A model generated the notes under the pieces. It did not search any database, was not told the DNA's origin, and worked only from the letters and a program-made list of their open reading frames with translations. From Sordariomycetes sp. S80-01Y (lineage: Eukaryota; Ascomycota; Sordariomycetes): 64,000 nt of DNA. Positions 11,153 to 24,442 of this stretch are shown piece by piece; the first letter of the stretch is position 1, and the number at the start of each line of letters is the position of its first letter. Position numbers and translations under genes: made by a program. The stretch covers positions 2,666,001 to 2,730,000 of the forward strand of contig JAXQJY010000032.1 in NCBI GenBank assembly GCA_037042185.1. The letters run 5' to 3'.

Positions 11153-14100
11153 ATGTCGACGGCTTCGCGACAATCATGGCGCCCAAGTCGGCGTCCCGTG
11201 AATGCCAGCAAAGACCTCGGTCGCTCGAGAACGGGATCGCGCGCCCAACAAGCGGTTGTCGACCACGATGAAGCCCGAAGCTTCGCCCTTCGGACCGCTT
11301 ACCTGCACTACCTGCTGCAACCCAAGACGAAACGAAAGCAATATGTATCTGCGCCTGCGTCAAAGCCTGCCCCGTCCAAGTACAGCGCGCACAGCCTGGT
11401 CATGGAATACTCGATGGGAAGCTCATCCAGCCTCAAGTTGCCGTCAAACTTCAGTGGCCCCCTTTTGGCAAGGATGGGCGCCTGTGTAAGGGGAAGCGAA
11501 CGCCTGCCAGGCTTCAACGACCCAGCGCTCAAGAAAAGCTTCGCGGAGGCATATACGCAGCTTTCGGAGAAGAGCATGCGCAAGACGATCGACAAGGAGA
11601 AGAATTATGGCGCAGTCATGCTTTTGTTCTTCGCGAGAGCTACTGATGCGGCCAAGAAGGGCTTGGCACCGGATGACGATTCATGGAAATCATTGCCAGA
11701 TCGCCACCTTGCGCTCTTCGTGCGGCTGACAGTAAGCGCCTTGAAGGACCATGGCCACGAACGAGACCGAGCCGAGCTTATCTCACGCCTGACCACGCTG
11801 GAGAGCAAACTCCTAACAAACGATCAAAATCTCGTTGGTGGGGGCGCGGACGGGAAGGGCAAGACTATTGAAGTGGAAGTACCCCTGAGTTATGATGTCA
11901 AGGACATGCCGCTCGTACAGGTCGTTGCCAGCATCTTCGGCCTCAGCTTCTCGGAAGTGCAGCACGATATCAATGAGAATCGCCAAGTATGGACGGAAGA
12001 AGCCGCGTTGAAGGACCTCAAAAACTACCAAACCCGACTCAACTCGAATCAGGCTGGCGCGCTACGAAGCTCTGACTTTGATATCGACGAGGCGTTCGAT
12101 GAGTGGAAAAGCCAGGAGACGCCACATTTGAGGGACATGATGCTAGACATCCTAAAGGTCAAGCCAGAGTTGAGCAAAACCACCAGTGGCCCTGCCGACA
12201 AGCCACTCCCGAGCCGGCCGCAGTCGATGGTTTTCGAGACTGACCAGGCATATGCTGAACTAGGCCGAAGCCTCTCCGGTGCAAGTGGCCCCGGATTTGA
12301 CCCCCATCTGAGCTTGAGCAGCCTATCTATGGGAGACAGCATCAGGACCGTCGAAGAGGGCATATATACCTTCATTCCACAAGATCCGCGAGCATTCTAC
12401 AAGTACATACTCCAACATGCGATGACCTTTGATCAGATACATGCGGATCCCGAAGTCGACTATCAGCCCCTGTCGAAGCAGTCGACGGAGCTATTGGTTG
12501 AGTTGTCCGTTCGCTGGCGCGTTCCACAATCTTCGCGGCTGATTTCACTCATCGAGGTCGCTGCTCGCAAGTTTCTGGATCAGGAAATCGTCGCGGAGGA
12601 GCTGGATACAGTCTTTGACACGATCAAGGGCGAGCAGCCGCAACTGAAGAAGAGCCCGTACATATCAAATTACACGGCGCCCTTAAGCGAGATAGAGTCC
12701 AGTCGGTGGACGATACATGACTTGGCAGCGTATCAACACACGCTCTATAGTTTGCATGACGCCCTCCTGCGTGAGCTGTACGATCTGATGGAGCAATGCT
12801 ACGACGCTAAGGCCCCCAACATCGGGGCTGTCATGTTCATCTTGGATAGCCATATCACTAGCGACCCGAACTTTTCGCCGCGGGCTGACGCAGCTGAGCA
12901 GTTCACTCAGCACCTGTCGCAGGGCCTGCGCCAAAGGGCGATCGATGTGTACCGTGAGTATATGCAAAAGGCCATTCCATCTCATAAGGAAGACTGGGAA
13001 TTTGGACACGTCGTCAAGCTTGGAAAGTCCGTGACCAACTTGTGTGATCGCATCCGGAAACGGTACAGAAATACACCCGAGATCATGGGCGTGGATCCCC
13101 TGGAGATCCTGGTCGAAGAGATATTCCCGAGCTTTGAGGGCGACGCGAAGGCGATCATCGAGTCGATCATGATGAGCGAGCAGGAGCAGGGCGAGGTAGA
13201 AATCCAGGATGGCTTCGACCTGTACCGCGAGCTGGTCGAGATCCGCCGCATCCATCAACGCTCGCTACCAGAAGACCAGCCATTCGCCTTTGACATCGAA
13301 GGGCTTCTTATCAGCTTCGTGTGGCGCTGGCTGCAGAATGCTGAGACTAAGATGGAAGTCTTTGTGGAGGAGGCGATCAAGCAAGACCAGTTCCAGGTCC
13401 GGTCTGATGATCCTGATCATATCCCCACAGACGCTGAGCGTCACAGTGTTTCAATCATTGACTTGTTCATGCTTTTCAATCAGACGCTTCAGCAAGTTTT
13501 CCAACTTGACTGGAACAACGAAGAGCACCATGCCAGGTTCATGACTGCACTGTCTCGTGGGTTCTCTAACAGCATCGGGCGGTACTGTGAAATAGTAGAG
13601 CAGCGCTTCGCTCGCGAGATGGACCGACCTACCGCCGAAGAGGTTGCAGCTCAGTCTAGGAGTACTCAGGAAAAATGGATGCAGTACGCCAAAGATGCCT
13701 GGAACAACAAAGAGAAGGCCGAACCCTTCCAGTTCTATCCAGAGGTGAGCTGAGCATGATATACTTTGGAACGTGAGCTGTACTAACACATTCTCAGTCC
13801 TTTGTCAAACTCAATAATATTGAGTATGCCATGCAGGAATTCGATAAGCTCGAACGCAAAATGAACCCCGACGGCTGCGCCGCAGTAATCGACCGCATCG
13901 ACGGTCCTCGCAAGAAGACCAAGAAGCCGTCCAAATATACATTCACAATCAAAGTTATGGAGGCAGAAGATCTCAAAGCCTGCGATCCGAATGGGTTTAG
14001 TGACCCTTACATCGTCTTCGGCGACGAGTATCAGAAGCGCCTTCACAAAACTCGTGTCATCCACCGCAATCTCAACCCGCGCTGGGACGAGTCCTTCGAT

Positions 14101-15353
14101 ATCACAGTCCAGGGGTCCGTCAATTTGATTGCTACGATATGGGACTATGACACTTTTGGCGACCATGACTACGTCGGACGCACGAGTGTGAAGTTGGACC
14201 CGGTGCATTTCAGCGATTACCTTCCTCGGGAGTTCTGGCTGGACCTGGATTCTCAGGGCAGGTTGCTCATCCGCGTCAGTATGGAAGGCGAGCGAGATGA
14301 CATTCAGTTCCATTTTGGAAAAGCCTTCCGTCACCTCAAGCGGACCGAGCGGGACATGGTGAGGAAGATCACCGACAAGGCGAGTCCCCTGCCCCCATTC
14401 TCTACAGATATGTACTAACCGTTTGGAAGCTCACCACGCAAATCAGCGCCACGTTGTCTACCGAAACGTTACGAAATGTTCTTGGCCTCGGCGGCTTGGG
14501 AGCTACAATGACGGGTCTTTGGAAAAAGCGTACCTCAACTATGCCTCAAGCAACGCCGGCTCAGATCGAGGCGGTCCTGGCACCCCTTTTCGCCTATTTT
14601 GACGAAAACTTTGCCATTATGAAAGAAACTCTTACCGACGCGACCATGGTAGCGGTTATGACGCGCCTCTGGAAAGAAGTCCTCATGACCATCGAAAACC
14701 TCCTCGTACCGCCTCTCTCTGAGAAGCCATCACTGCAAAAGCCACTTTCTCGGCGAGAGGTGGATGTGGTTTTCCACTGGCTCGAGATGCTCTTCGTCTT
14801 CTTCAACGCGAAGGATGAGCAGACGGGCGAGCAGATGGGTGTCCCGGCAGAGGTGCTGAAGTCGCCTAAGTGGCACGAACTAGCATCCCTGAACTTCTTC
14901 TACTTTGAGGACACAAACTCTCTCATCCGCGAATCCGAACGCATGGCCAGCGCGACCGCCCAGCGCGCCCAACAGGCCCTCCTGCAGACTCCGTCGCAAA
15001 ACGCACCCTCGCGCACCCCTACTGTCGGCGCATCCCTGGGAGGAGCGGGAGCTTTCGCGTCCATGGGCACCATCCGTCGCGGCAAGAGCATCATGATGAG
15101 TCGAAATCTAGGGACCATGAGGAAGGCGAAGGAGGCGAAGCGGCGCGACGCGCAGGCTGACCCCAGCGATGATATGATCTTGCGGATCTTGCGCATGCGG
15201 CCTGAAGCGACGATGTATCTGAAGGAGAGGCACAGACAGAAGGAGAGGCAGGCTGCCACGGCGGCGGCGGCGTTGATTGTGAAGAACAGTGTGAACCAGG
15301 GATGGAATGCCGCGGGTTCCCCGTTGGGGCGGAACAGCCTGCCCAGGCGGTAG
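11153..15353 (+). CDS. UNC-13/Munc13-like protein with MHD1, C2 and MHD2 (Ync13/Git1 type)
   Basis: Exons 11153-13744, 13798-14379 and 14430-15353 give 1365 residues. The start ATG is at 11153 (MSTASRQSWRPS); the frame runs further upstream but with no earlier ATG. The large helical N-terminal part should contain Munc13-homology region 1. A C2 domain spans about 911-1010 with calcium-type acidic loops (CDPNGFSDPYIVF and WDYDTFGDHDY). The MHD2-like part follows. The second intron (14380-14429) starts GCGAGT, ends AAG and holds a TACTAAC branch site, so it is a GC-AG intron; skipping it restores the frame as ITDK-LTTQ. In S. pombe, Ync13 acts in exocytosis and endocytosis balance during cytokinesis, and Git1 in cAMP signalling. 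Which role applies here cannot be told from sequence. Confidence 0.9.
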
Positions 15354-15528
15354 GGGTGGCTCACGGCAAGTTACTTGGCCTTCGAGGAGAGCCATTCACG
15401 GGGTTTAGGATGTTTGGCGTGCGAATTTCTGCTCGTTACTTCGGGAATTTTGACGATGGATCGATGGGAGAGATGGCATCAGATACCCTCAATTCGCACA
15501 GCGACTTCATTTTAACGCATTCCGCGAT

Positions 15529-15534
15529 AATAAA
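15529..15534 (+). terminator. AATAAA poly(A) signal after the UNC-13-like gene
   Basis: The hexamer lies 176 bases after the stop codon and is followed by a run of 12 T (15539-15550). The position suits a 3'-end signal. Fungal poly(A) signals are loose, so this is only likely. Confidence 0.4.
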
Positions 15535-18500
15535 CGCATTTTTTTTTTTTCCTTCGTCTTAATTATAGAGCCTGCTCCCGTGAGAGCTGTCATCATTACA
15601 ATCGAAAGCCAGCGCGGATGACCAAATATCCCCCACGAAAACCAATGCGTCTCAGGCGAGGCATGTCATTCCGAGAAGACTGAGTCATGTTAAGCGGGCA
15701 AAGTCATACACAGCAGTCAAGGAAGTGAGGTATTGGTCAGACGCGACGACGTGTGTGAATGTGTCACGGCATGTCACAATAGGCAGTGCTTTCGTCCAGA
15801 TGACAGATGAAGGCGGTTTGAGTGGCAGGTTCGATAGAATGAAGATGAATGAAGAGCAGCCACCTCGACATTTAGAGATGGAGTCTGTCGTGCATACAGC
15901 TCAGCTTGGCCGCCTCAAAGCCTCGTCAGGCTCTCGACTCGTCCATCGGTCACATGTCAGGCCGCGACGCCTTTGTTGTAGGAACTGCGCTGCTTTTTCG
16001 CGAATATCACACCGGCACGCCTTCGGTCATGGCCGATGATCGCTTTGATCGCTTTGATCGATTGCATCCATGCGAAGTAGACACTTTAATTCCGTTGGCT
16101 GAAGACCGACCAGCCACCGGGTCGTTCTTGTGCAGCCTCGAAGACCACGGGAACCATGTCGGCTCAAGGTTTGGGTAACATGTCCCAAGCAACTGTTGTG
16201 CCGAAGATGGGGGTCATGCGACACCCCTCGAGAGTCTCCAGCCGCCCAGCCATGTCTGCCTTCGTTGGACTCCAGCAGGACAAGACGTTGGGAGGAACTT
16301 GTTCTCGTCGGAAGACCACATTCTTTTTCGTTTCATGCCTCATGAATCGAAGGGCTATGCGCCAGCACGGTCAAAATGTACGTTTCGGGCTAGGAGAGCA
16401 CGAGTCGTTGGGTGCTGTGATGTCTTAGCTCCTCCTCACCAAGGGGTCCCTGCGTCTTTTTAGGGGCCATTAAGCTGAACGTGGCGTTTTGCTGTGGGCC
16501 GCGGGTGTTCATTCCTCAGCCTTTCGGGGACCCTTTGGAGGCTCCCCACTTGGCCCAACGGCGCCAGACAAGTCTCAGGGGCAACCTCTGAACATGGAAG
16601 TCTCCGCCCCAACCAGCGGATAATTCACAATGGGTGAAAGCAGGGCCTGTCCGGGCGGCTTGTCGTCCACGAGCTTTTCACCCACAGGCGTCCTGACCGC
16701 CAGGCCATGGTCCTGAGATGTTAGAACCCCAGGCGTGGCTCTTTGCCAAGAAAGGAAGGGCGGGTCGCCAAGGAAAGCGTTAATTGGGCGTAGGCACTCG
16801 AAGTGCAAGTTGGACCAATCGTGAGCTAGCGCACAGCTAGGAGAGCAGTGACATCAGCGGCTGGGGTCCCTAATCGCAAGGGGGGGATTTCAGAGAATTT
16901 GTGATGGTCCCCTGAATTATCGATGCTGGCAGTCGAAAGCCTGTCCTGGGACGCAAATGCACGCTGCGCACGGCGCAAATTCCATCTCAGCCTCGTCAAA
17001 GCTTCCCCCTCAAGATTGAGTATCCTTTCACGAGCACTTTGCGCACCTGTCTGATGCATGCCGAGATCGCAGTCGTTGTTGTTGAATCCGTGGGGAACAT
17101 CTCAAGGAGTTCTGTGCAGCGGATCGCGCCTTGTCGGCTTTCTATTCGCTTGACCGCATCGTGGGGAAGCGTTTCAGAGGGCTGCTTGATGTAGCGAGGC
17201 CTCTTCCGCCGCCAATCGTCTCCTCGAGCACTGAAGATCAATTGCGAAGGGGAGATTGCTCGGCTTGGTGTTGGTGGAACCAAGCCCTTCTGGTGATGGT
17301 GGATTGGAGCGTTTGCTGAGCCTTGAGTTTGAGGTGGATTTCGAGTCGCTCGACACAGTCTGGACAGTACCAAAGTCCATTCTCCGAACTGTATAGAGCC
17401 AGCCAGCTTTTGAAATGCGCCAGTGCTTGGGCCTACCAAATGCCCTCGGGGCCAGCCTGAGGTCGAGATACGGAGCCCGCGTGGCAGATAGATAGGACGG
17501 GATGCACCGTGACCGGCTGGCAGCTCCAGAGGCCAGAGGCAAGGTCTTGATAGGCGACTTCTGTCGAGAGATGCAAGCTGTGCAGCCTCCTGATGCACGG
17601 CCGCCTCCCGTACGGCGCTTATTCGTGGACGCTGAGATGGGCGGGGAATGGGGAGAGACAAGAGCGACAGTGGCGCTTCAGAGGGGAGTTTTCGCCCAAA
17701 GCAAAAACGAGGCGCAATGATTGCAGCTGCTTGAATTTGCCACACGCTCAGGAGGCAACGCCGTTATCGATGCAACACGATGTTGATGAAGCCAATAGAG
17801 GTGGAGGCTCACCACCAGTACAGACTGCCTGGTTGCCTGGTTGCCTGGCTCTTTACTGGAGTTCGAGCATGGTCAGCCCAATGCTCGGCTTCGATTGCCA
17901 TGCTCATGCTGGATTCCTCAGGGAGCCGCTTAGGGTCCTCCTTACTCAGTGAACTGGAGCCACCGGACGCACAGTGCGGGAGCGTCCCCACCTCGCTCTT
18001 CGGCGCGGCGTGGAAACCCTTCTTCTCGGCTCCCGCACAGGCAATTTGCAAAGGAGTAGCATGATGCTGGAAGTTCTACTACCGAGGCCCCGGCACGCAA
18101 GAACGCAGCACACGTCCTCCACAGCCCTGAAGTGTTTCTGTGGAAGAGCCCAACGCTGCACACAGTAAACAGCGTCGCGACTGGGCCGCAACGCGAAGGC
18201 CGAAGCTCACGGATGGCCGTAGCCTGTTCCGTTCTTCTCGTGAACGGCCCGGGCGCCAGAGCGGCGCCGCGACGGTGAGGTGAGAGATGGACAGGATAGG
18301 CCAGGGTCAGCTCAAGGCCCACCCCAACACCACACGAGGCAGTCGATCGATCCCTTGTTCTCAACCTCGTATCGGAGGGACAGCGCGGAGGCTTCGTGTG
18401 TTAATACAGTCTTAGTTAGCCACACCTACCTAGAGCTCGCGAAAGACGTCGGTTCATTGCTACGCGCCATAGCTTCCGGGATGGCCCTTTCCTGGCAGCG

Positions 18501-19257
18501 ACGTTCGTCCCCCAGCTTTCTGTCAGTGCTGCCATGAACTCAGTCTGCCTGCCGCCCACAGCCCATGTGTTCCCAGGCACAGAGCCGGTAATAACGTGGA
18601 GTTGCGGCGGTCGGAGCCTCGCTAGAAAAAGCAAATTTCCGTCTGGAAGAAAACTGCCTCGCGTGGTGTGTTGCGTACGTGTAGCCGGTAGAAAAGTCAA
18701 TTTGTGGCTGGCCATGTGCGTAGTCAATGGAAGATGTGCTTCTCTTCCTTGAACGCGGACGAAGAGGACATATTGGTGAAGTAACGACCCCTGTGGCACG
18801 CAGCCAGTGAGCGAGGCTTGGCCAAGGCTACTAAGTAACCCCCCCGGTTTCCCGCCCGCCTGCAGCTCCAAGTCCACTGGCAGCCCGTGCTGCACCAGGA
18901 CGAGTCCAGTGGTCCTGTGGTCCTGTCTGTCACATTCTGGATGTTGCCTGTGCTGCCCCGTGAGTGGCCGCTTTGCCATCACCACCTCCACTCCGCCATC
19001 CCATCCATCCAGATTCCAGCCCGCTTCCCCTTCCACCATCCCCTTCAGAGACCGTCGTCCTCAACCCATCAATCATTTGTTCCGCTTCCGCATCGCTTGC
19101 CCGCCTCATTACGGGTTCAACGCACTCCACGACCTTCGCATTCGAGCGTGCACCTTGAGATTTCAACGGCAACCGTCATCGCTCGACCAGTGTCCTAGGC
19201 CTCAAACAACCGATCGGTGTTGGCGACAGGCATCGCTGTGCCCCGTTCGCTTCGTCT

Positions 19258-19335
19258 ATGCTTCATCGCCCACGTCGACAACCGCCATCGTCAGCCCCTT
19301 GCACACGACAGAGACGACGGGTTGACACCCAGTGA
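19258..19335 (+). promoter_or_regulatory. candidate upstream ORF in the nik1 leader
   Basis: An ATG at 19258 opens a 25-codon frame rich in Arg and Pro that ends at TGA 19333-19335, about 320 bases before the nik1 start. A second six-codon frame (19339-19359) follows at once. If the leader is transcribed as its composition suggests, these could lower translation of the kinase. No start-context or conservation evidence is available. Confidence 0.25.
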
Positions 19336-19653
19336 AGGATGCTGCCTGTGTTCGTCTGATCGCCTTTGGACTCTTGACCCCGAGTCGAGTCGGTTGTTCG
19401 ATATTCTCGCGCACGACCAACCACCGTCGTCCAACCGATATCGCACGCGACACACTGGCCACCCTGAGCCCTTCCTTCACCATCGCTTCTGCTCTGGACA
19501 TATACGGATAGGGGCAAAAGTCGTCGCGCCGACAAGGCCCGTTTTCGTCGACTTTTCCACCCAAGGAACACAAAATCTGGGCTCGATCGACGTCTTCTAC
19601 ACCCGTTTCACAGACCCTCGGCTGCGGTTAAGCACACCGCGCCCACCTCCAAC

Positions 19654-22600
19654 ATGGTCGACGACGCCGCATTGGCTTCGGCCGCCGAGATCGTAGCCTC
19701 GCTTGCGGCTGAACCAAAAGGCCCCTCTGCGATCCCCCAGGGCTTGGGAAGTAAGGTCAAGCTCCCGGGACGCGAGACGCCCGCAAAGCGCAACCTCGAG
19801 GTCGAACTCCACAAACTTACTTTGCGGGTTGCCCAGCTCGAGAGCAGAGCCGCCGCCGCTGCTACGTTTCCCGAAACCCCCAACGAGGGAACCGATTCGC
19901 TGTTTGGCGACGATGCTTCGCCTTCCAGCAACCGCCCGCCAACCAAGTCGAGGGTGCACACGGGTACGGAAAGTCCTGGTGTAGTCCCTCGACAGTTGAC
20001 CGAGAAAGCCCTGGAGGGCCTGAAGGTGCATGTTGACGATCAGTCTAAGCTCATTGATATTCAAGGCCAAGAGCTGGCAGGTGTTAATGCCCAGCTGATC
20101 GAGCAGAGACAATTGCAGGAAGCAGCTCTGGCACATCTCGAGGAAGAGCGAGTCGCAGCCCTCGAAAGGGAGCTGTGGAAGCATCAAAAGGCCAATGAGG
20201 CTTTCCAAAAGGCCCTTCGAGAAATCGGAGAGATTGTCACGGCTGTAGCTCGTGGTGATCTGACCATGAAGGTCCGCATGAACACCGTCGAAATGGACCC
20301 TGAAATCACTACCTTTAAGCGCACAATCAACGCCATGATGGACCAGCTCCAGATCTTCGCTAGCGAGGTCTCTCGAGTCGCCCGGGAAGTCGGTACAGAG
20401 GGTCTTCTCGGTGGTCAGGCTCGCATTGGCGGTGTTGACGGCACATGGAAGGAACTTACTGACAATGGTAAGTGAGCTGTGGACAGTGTATCGACTGTAG
20501 CTAACGCGGCGTAGTGAATGTTATGGCTCAAAATCTCACTGATCAAGGTAAGTCAAACGTGGGCGGCAACCTGATCATGGCTGACATCGCATAGTGCGAG
20601 AAATCGCTTCCGTCACGACTGCCGTAGCTCACGGTGACCTCACCAAAAAGATCGAACGTCATGCCCGCGGCGAAATTCTCGAGCTCCAACAAACAATCAA
20701 CACTATGGTGGACCAGTTACGAACATTCGCCTCCGAAGTCACGCGAGTTGCCAGAGATGTCGGTACCGAAGGAATATTAGGTGGCCAGGCCGATGTTGGG
20801 GGAGTTCAAGGCATGTGGAACGATTTGACCGTTAATGTCAACGCCATGGCGAACAACTTGACGACTCAAGTGCGAGATATCATCAACGTCACAACGGCAG
20901 TGGCCAAGGGTGATCTTACCCAAAAGGTTCAGGCCGATTGTAGAGGAGAGATTTTCGAGCTCAAGTCCACCATCAACTCCATGGTGGATCAGTTGCAGCA
21001 GTTCGCTCGTGAGGTCACGAAGATTGCTCGCGAAGTCGGTACTGAGGGTCGACTCGGCGGGCAGGCAACGGTACACGACGTCGAAGGCACATGGAGGGAC
21101 CTCACCGAGAACGTCAACGGCATGGCCATGAACCTTACCACACAGGTCCGAGAGATTGCCAAGGTTACCACAGCTGTGGCGAAGGGTGACCTAACGAAGA
21201 AGATTGGAGTTGAAGTCAAGGGCGAAATTCTAGAATTGAAGAACACGATCAACCAGATGGTTGACCGACTTGGTACCTTCGCTTTCGAAGTCAGCAAGGT
21301 CGCTCGCGAAGTCGGTACGGACGGGACCCTCGGCGGACAAGCACAAGTCGAGAATGTGGAAGGCAAATGGAAGGATCTCACCGAAAATGTCAACACGATG
21401 GCATCGAATCTTACCGTACAGGTGCGAAGCATTTCGGCCGTCACGCAAGCCATCGCAAATGGAGACATGAGTCAGACGATCGACGTCGTCGCCAGTGGAG
21501 AGATACAAGTCCTCAAGGAAACGATCAACAACATGGTTGGTCGCCTTTCGAGTTTCTGTTACGAAGTGCAGAGAGTCGCAAAGGATGTGGGCGTCGACGG
21601 GAAGATGGGAGCCCAGGCCGACATTGCTGGGCTCAACGGGCGATGGAAGGAGATCACAACGGACGTCAACACCATGGCTGCCAACCTTACCACACAAGTG
21701 CGCGCCTTCTCCGACATCACCAATTTGGCAACGGATGGTGACTTCACAAAACTTGTGGACGTCGAAGCATCAGGCGAGATGGACGAACTCAAGCGAAAGA
21801 TCAACCAGATGATATCCAATCTGCGGGACAGTATCCAAAGGAACACGCAGGCTCGTGAGGCCGCCGAGTTGGCCAACAAGACGAAGTCGGAGTTCCTCGC
21901 CAATATGTCTCACGAGATCAGAACGCCCATGAACGGAATCATCGGCATGACTCAGTTAACTCTGGATACCGACTTGACCCAGTATCAGAGGGAGATGCTG
22001 AATATCGTCAATAACCTTGCGAACAGCCTCCTGACGATTATCGATGACATTCTGGACTTGTCCAAGATTGAAGCCAGACGAATGGTCATTGAAGAGATCC
22101 CGTATACGCTGCGTGGCACAGTCTTCAATGCCCTGAAGACTCTGACCGTCAAGGCCAACGAGAAGTTCCTCGATCTTACTTACAAGGTGGACAGCTCAGT
22201 ACCAGACCACGTAATTGGAGACTCCTTCCGCCTGCGCCAGATCATTCTCAACCTTGTTGGCAACGCTATCAAGTTCACTGAGCATGGAGAAGTCAGTCTC
22301 ACCATCAAGGAGCGAGCGGATCAGGACCGCGTTGCCCAAGGAGAGTACTCTGTCGAGTTCGTCGTGGAGGACACCGGCATCGGGATAGCCAAAGACAAGT
22401 TAGACCTCATCTTCGACACCTTCCAACAGGCCGACGGTTCCATGACTCGCAAATTCGGTGGTACAGGTCTCGGTCTGTCCATCTCGAAGCGTCTTGTCAA
22501 CCTGATGGGTGGTGATCTCTGGGTCAACAGTGAGGCCGGTAAGGGCAGCGAGTTCCACTTCACCTGCCGGGTAAAATTGGCGTCCGACGGTATCACGATG

Positions 22601-23684
22601 TTGGAGAAGCAGCTCAAACCGTATCGTGGACATCAGGTTCTTTTCGTGGATAAGGCCCAGTCGAGCACCGGAACCCAGATCAAGGAGATGCTCAAGCAGA
22701 TCGGTCTTATCCCCGTCGTCGTTGATTCTGAGAAGAGCTTAGCTCTCACGCGTCTCAAGTCTGGCGGTCAGCTACCATACGATGCCATCCTCGTTGATAC
22801 CATCGATACAGCCAGGAGGCTACGGGCGGTTGACGACTTCAAGTACCTGCCCATCGTTCTCATGGCTCCTGTGGTGCACGTGAGCTTGAAGTCCTGCTTG
22901 GACTTGGGCATCACCTCCTACATGACAACTCCTTGCAAGCTCATTGATCTCGGGAACGGCATGATCCCGGCTCTGGAGAACCGCGCCATGCCCTCGCTGG
23001 CCGACAACACCAAGTCATTCGAGATCCTGTTGGCCGAGGACAACACAGTCAACCAGAAATTTGCAGTCAAGATTCTGGAGAAATACCACCACATCGTCAC
23101 GGTTGTGGGCAATGGGTGGGAGGCTGTCGAGTCTGTCAAGGAGAAGAAGTTCGACGTCATTCTCATGGACGTCCAGATGCCCATCATGGTGAGTCATTCA
23201 TCCCCTTTGCAACGCGCAAGTGTCAGATGCTAATTCAGTGCAGGGTGGCTTCGAGGCCACAAGCAAGATCCGGGAGTATGAAAGGGGTATGGGCACACAC
23301 CGTACCCCTATTATTGCGCTGACGGCGCACGCCATGATGGGTGACCGCGAGAAGTGCATTCAGGCGCAGATGGACGAATACCTTTCGAAACCATTGCAAC
23401 AAAATCAGCTGATTCAGACCATCCTCAAGTGCGCTACTCTAGGTGGGCCACTGCTGGAAAAGAATCGGGAACGGGAGCTCGCGTTGCACGCGGACGCCAA
23501 GTCATCGAGCCACAAGGCTGGAGAGGGTCCGGGGCTACTAAGACCTCAGCTTGAGCCACGCTCTTTCAGCACGAAGGAGCCGATAACGAACACGGCCGAG
23601 CGGAGCCCAAAGCTACTCACGGCGGACCAGGCGGATGCCACTAAGCGTCAGGATCTGGCCGACCTGCGCAGTCACTCCAGCTAG
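19654..23684 (+). CDS. nik1: group III hybrid histidine kinase Nik1/OS-1 (HAMP repeats)
   Basis: Exons 19654-20467, 20515-20547 (33 bases), 20595-23188 and 23244-23684 give 1293 residues. A predicted coiled N-terminus is followed by a long tandem array of about 90-residue HAMP units (about 190-690), with repeating ...[16 protein letters not shown]... and VAREVGTEG...LGGQA. Next come the H-box ([15 protein letters not shown], His722), the N-box ([16 protein letters not shown]), G1/G2 ([16 protein letters not shown]) and a C-terminal receiver with phospho-acceptor Asp1141 in [13 protein letters not shown] and a SKP lysine. There is no transmembrane segment, so the kinase is cytosolic. By family knowledge it controls the Hog1/OS-2 MAP kinase branch in osmotic response and is the target of dicarboximide and phenylpyrrole fungicides. 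All introns are 47-55 bases. Confidence 0.97.
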
Positions 23685-24442
23685 AGCATAGATGGAGTTA
23701 ACAGACGATGCAAAATGCTACACGGGAGGCAGCGTCAAGCGACCTTCCCGTGCAATCTCGGCTCCGCCATCGCGCTTGCGGTGGCGCCGCGAGCTCAATC
23801 TGGTGCTACGGTGATTTGCCCATTGCCAGGGAACCCGTTCCTTGGATCGGGGTTGCGCCGTTGAGTTGGCCAAGACAACCCCGATTCCTTGCCAGCGGGA
23901 TCATCACCTCGGCTCGCTAAGCGCCTTCTGTACTGTACTTTTTTTTAACTACTGTTGGAGTCTAGGGGGCTGGATCAACGCGTCTGATTATTTTGGGACC
24001 TACTACCTTTGGCTTTTGTGCGCGCGGGGACTCTGGACCATGGCTTCTTTTACTTGAAGGAACACCGTCCGCATATTGGGACGGAAGAGCCCAACGTTTG
24101 CTTTTCCAGCTAGAGTTTTCTAGCTATTCTTGTTCATATATCATGAGCAACGAGCTGGTGGTGGGGAGAACATCCAGATACTGCAGGCGCGAGGATTTCA
24201 TACCACAAAGGGTGCGGGGATTCTGGTTTTAACGATACTTATAATCTCTCGTTCATGAAAAGAAGCTGCACATTGACACACCATCAAAGCACCTTCTCGT
24301 CTGTGGCACCCGAAGTGACTGATATCTCGCCCCCTCCTCGCGATAAAGTGCCATCTCGTAAAGTGCCCCGAATGGGTTCAAAGTCCTTCCAGCCTCTAGG
24401 TATCGTCCCTAACGTCATCCCATCCGCCGCCAGCAGCAGCCA
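23685..24442. other. convergent 3' region between nik1 and the microprotein gene
   Basis: This 758-base gap takes the 3' ends of two convergent genes. It contains a T-run (23939-23946). No other feature is recognised. Confidence 0.5.

Larger units (their letters stand above)
15354..19653. other. 4.3 kb gap: 3' end of UNC-13-like gene and long nik1 upstream region
   Basis: I recognise no gene in this stretch. The last 0.7 kb (about 18,960-19,653) is pyrimidine-rich and looks like a long transcribed leader for nik1. Minus-strand frames at 16996-17745 (249 codons) and 18416-19039 (207 codons) have biased, low-information translations and no ATG-splice logic that I could support. Confidence 0.5.

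Noticed and set aside
16996-17745. Minus-strand open frame of 249 codons
   Set aside because: Ser/Arg/Pro-rich noise-like translation, overlapped by frames on the other strand, no family match and no sensible splice extension.
18416-19039. Minus-strand open frame of 207 codons
   Set aside because: Lies partly across the probable nik1 leader, with no domain or conserved motif.
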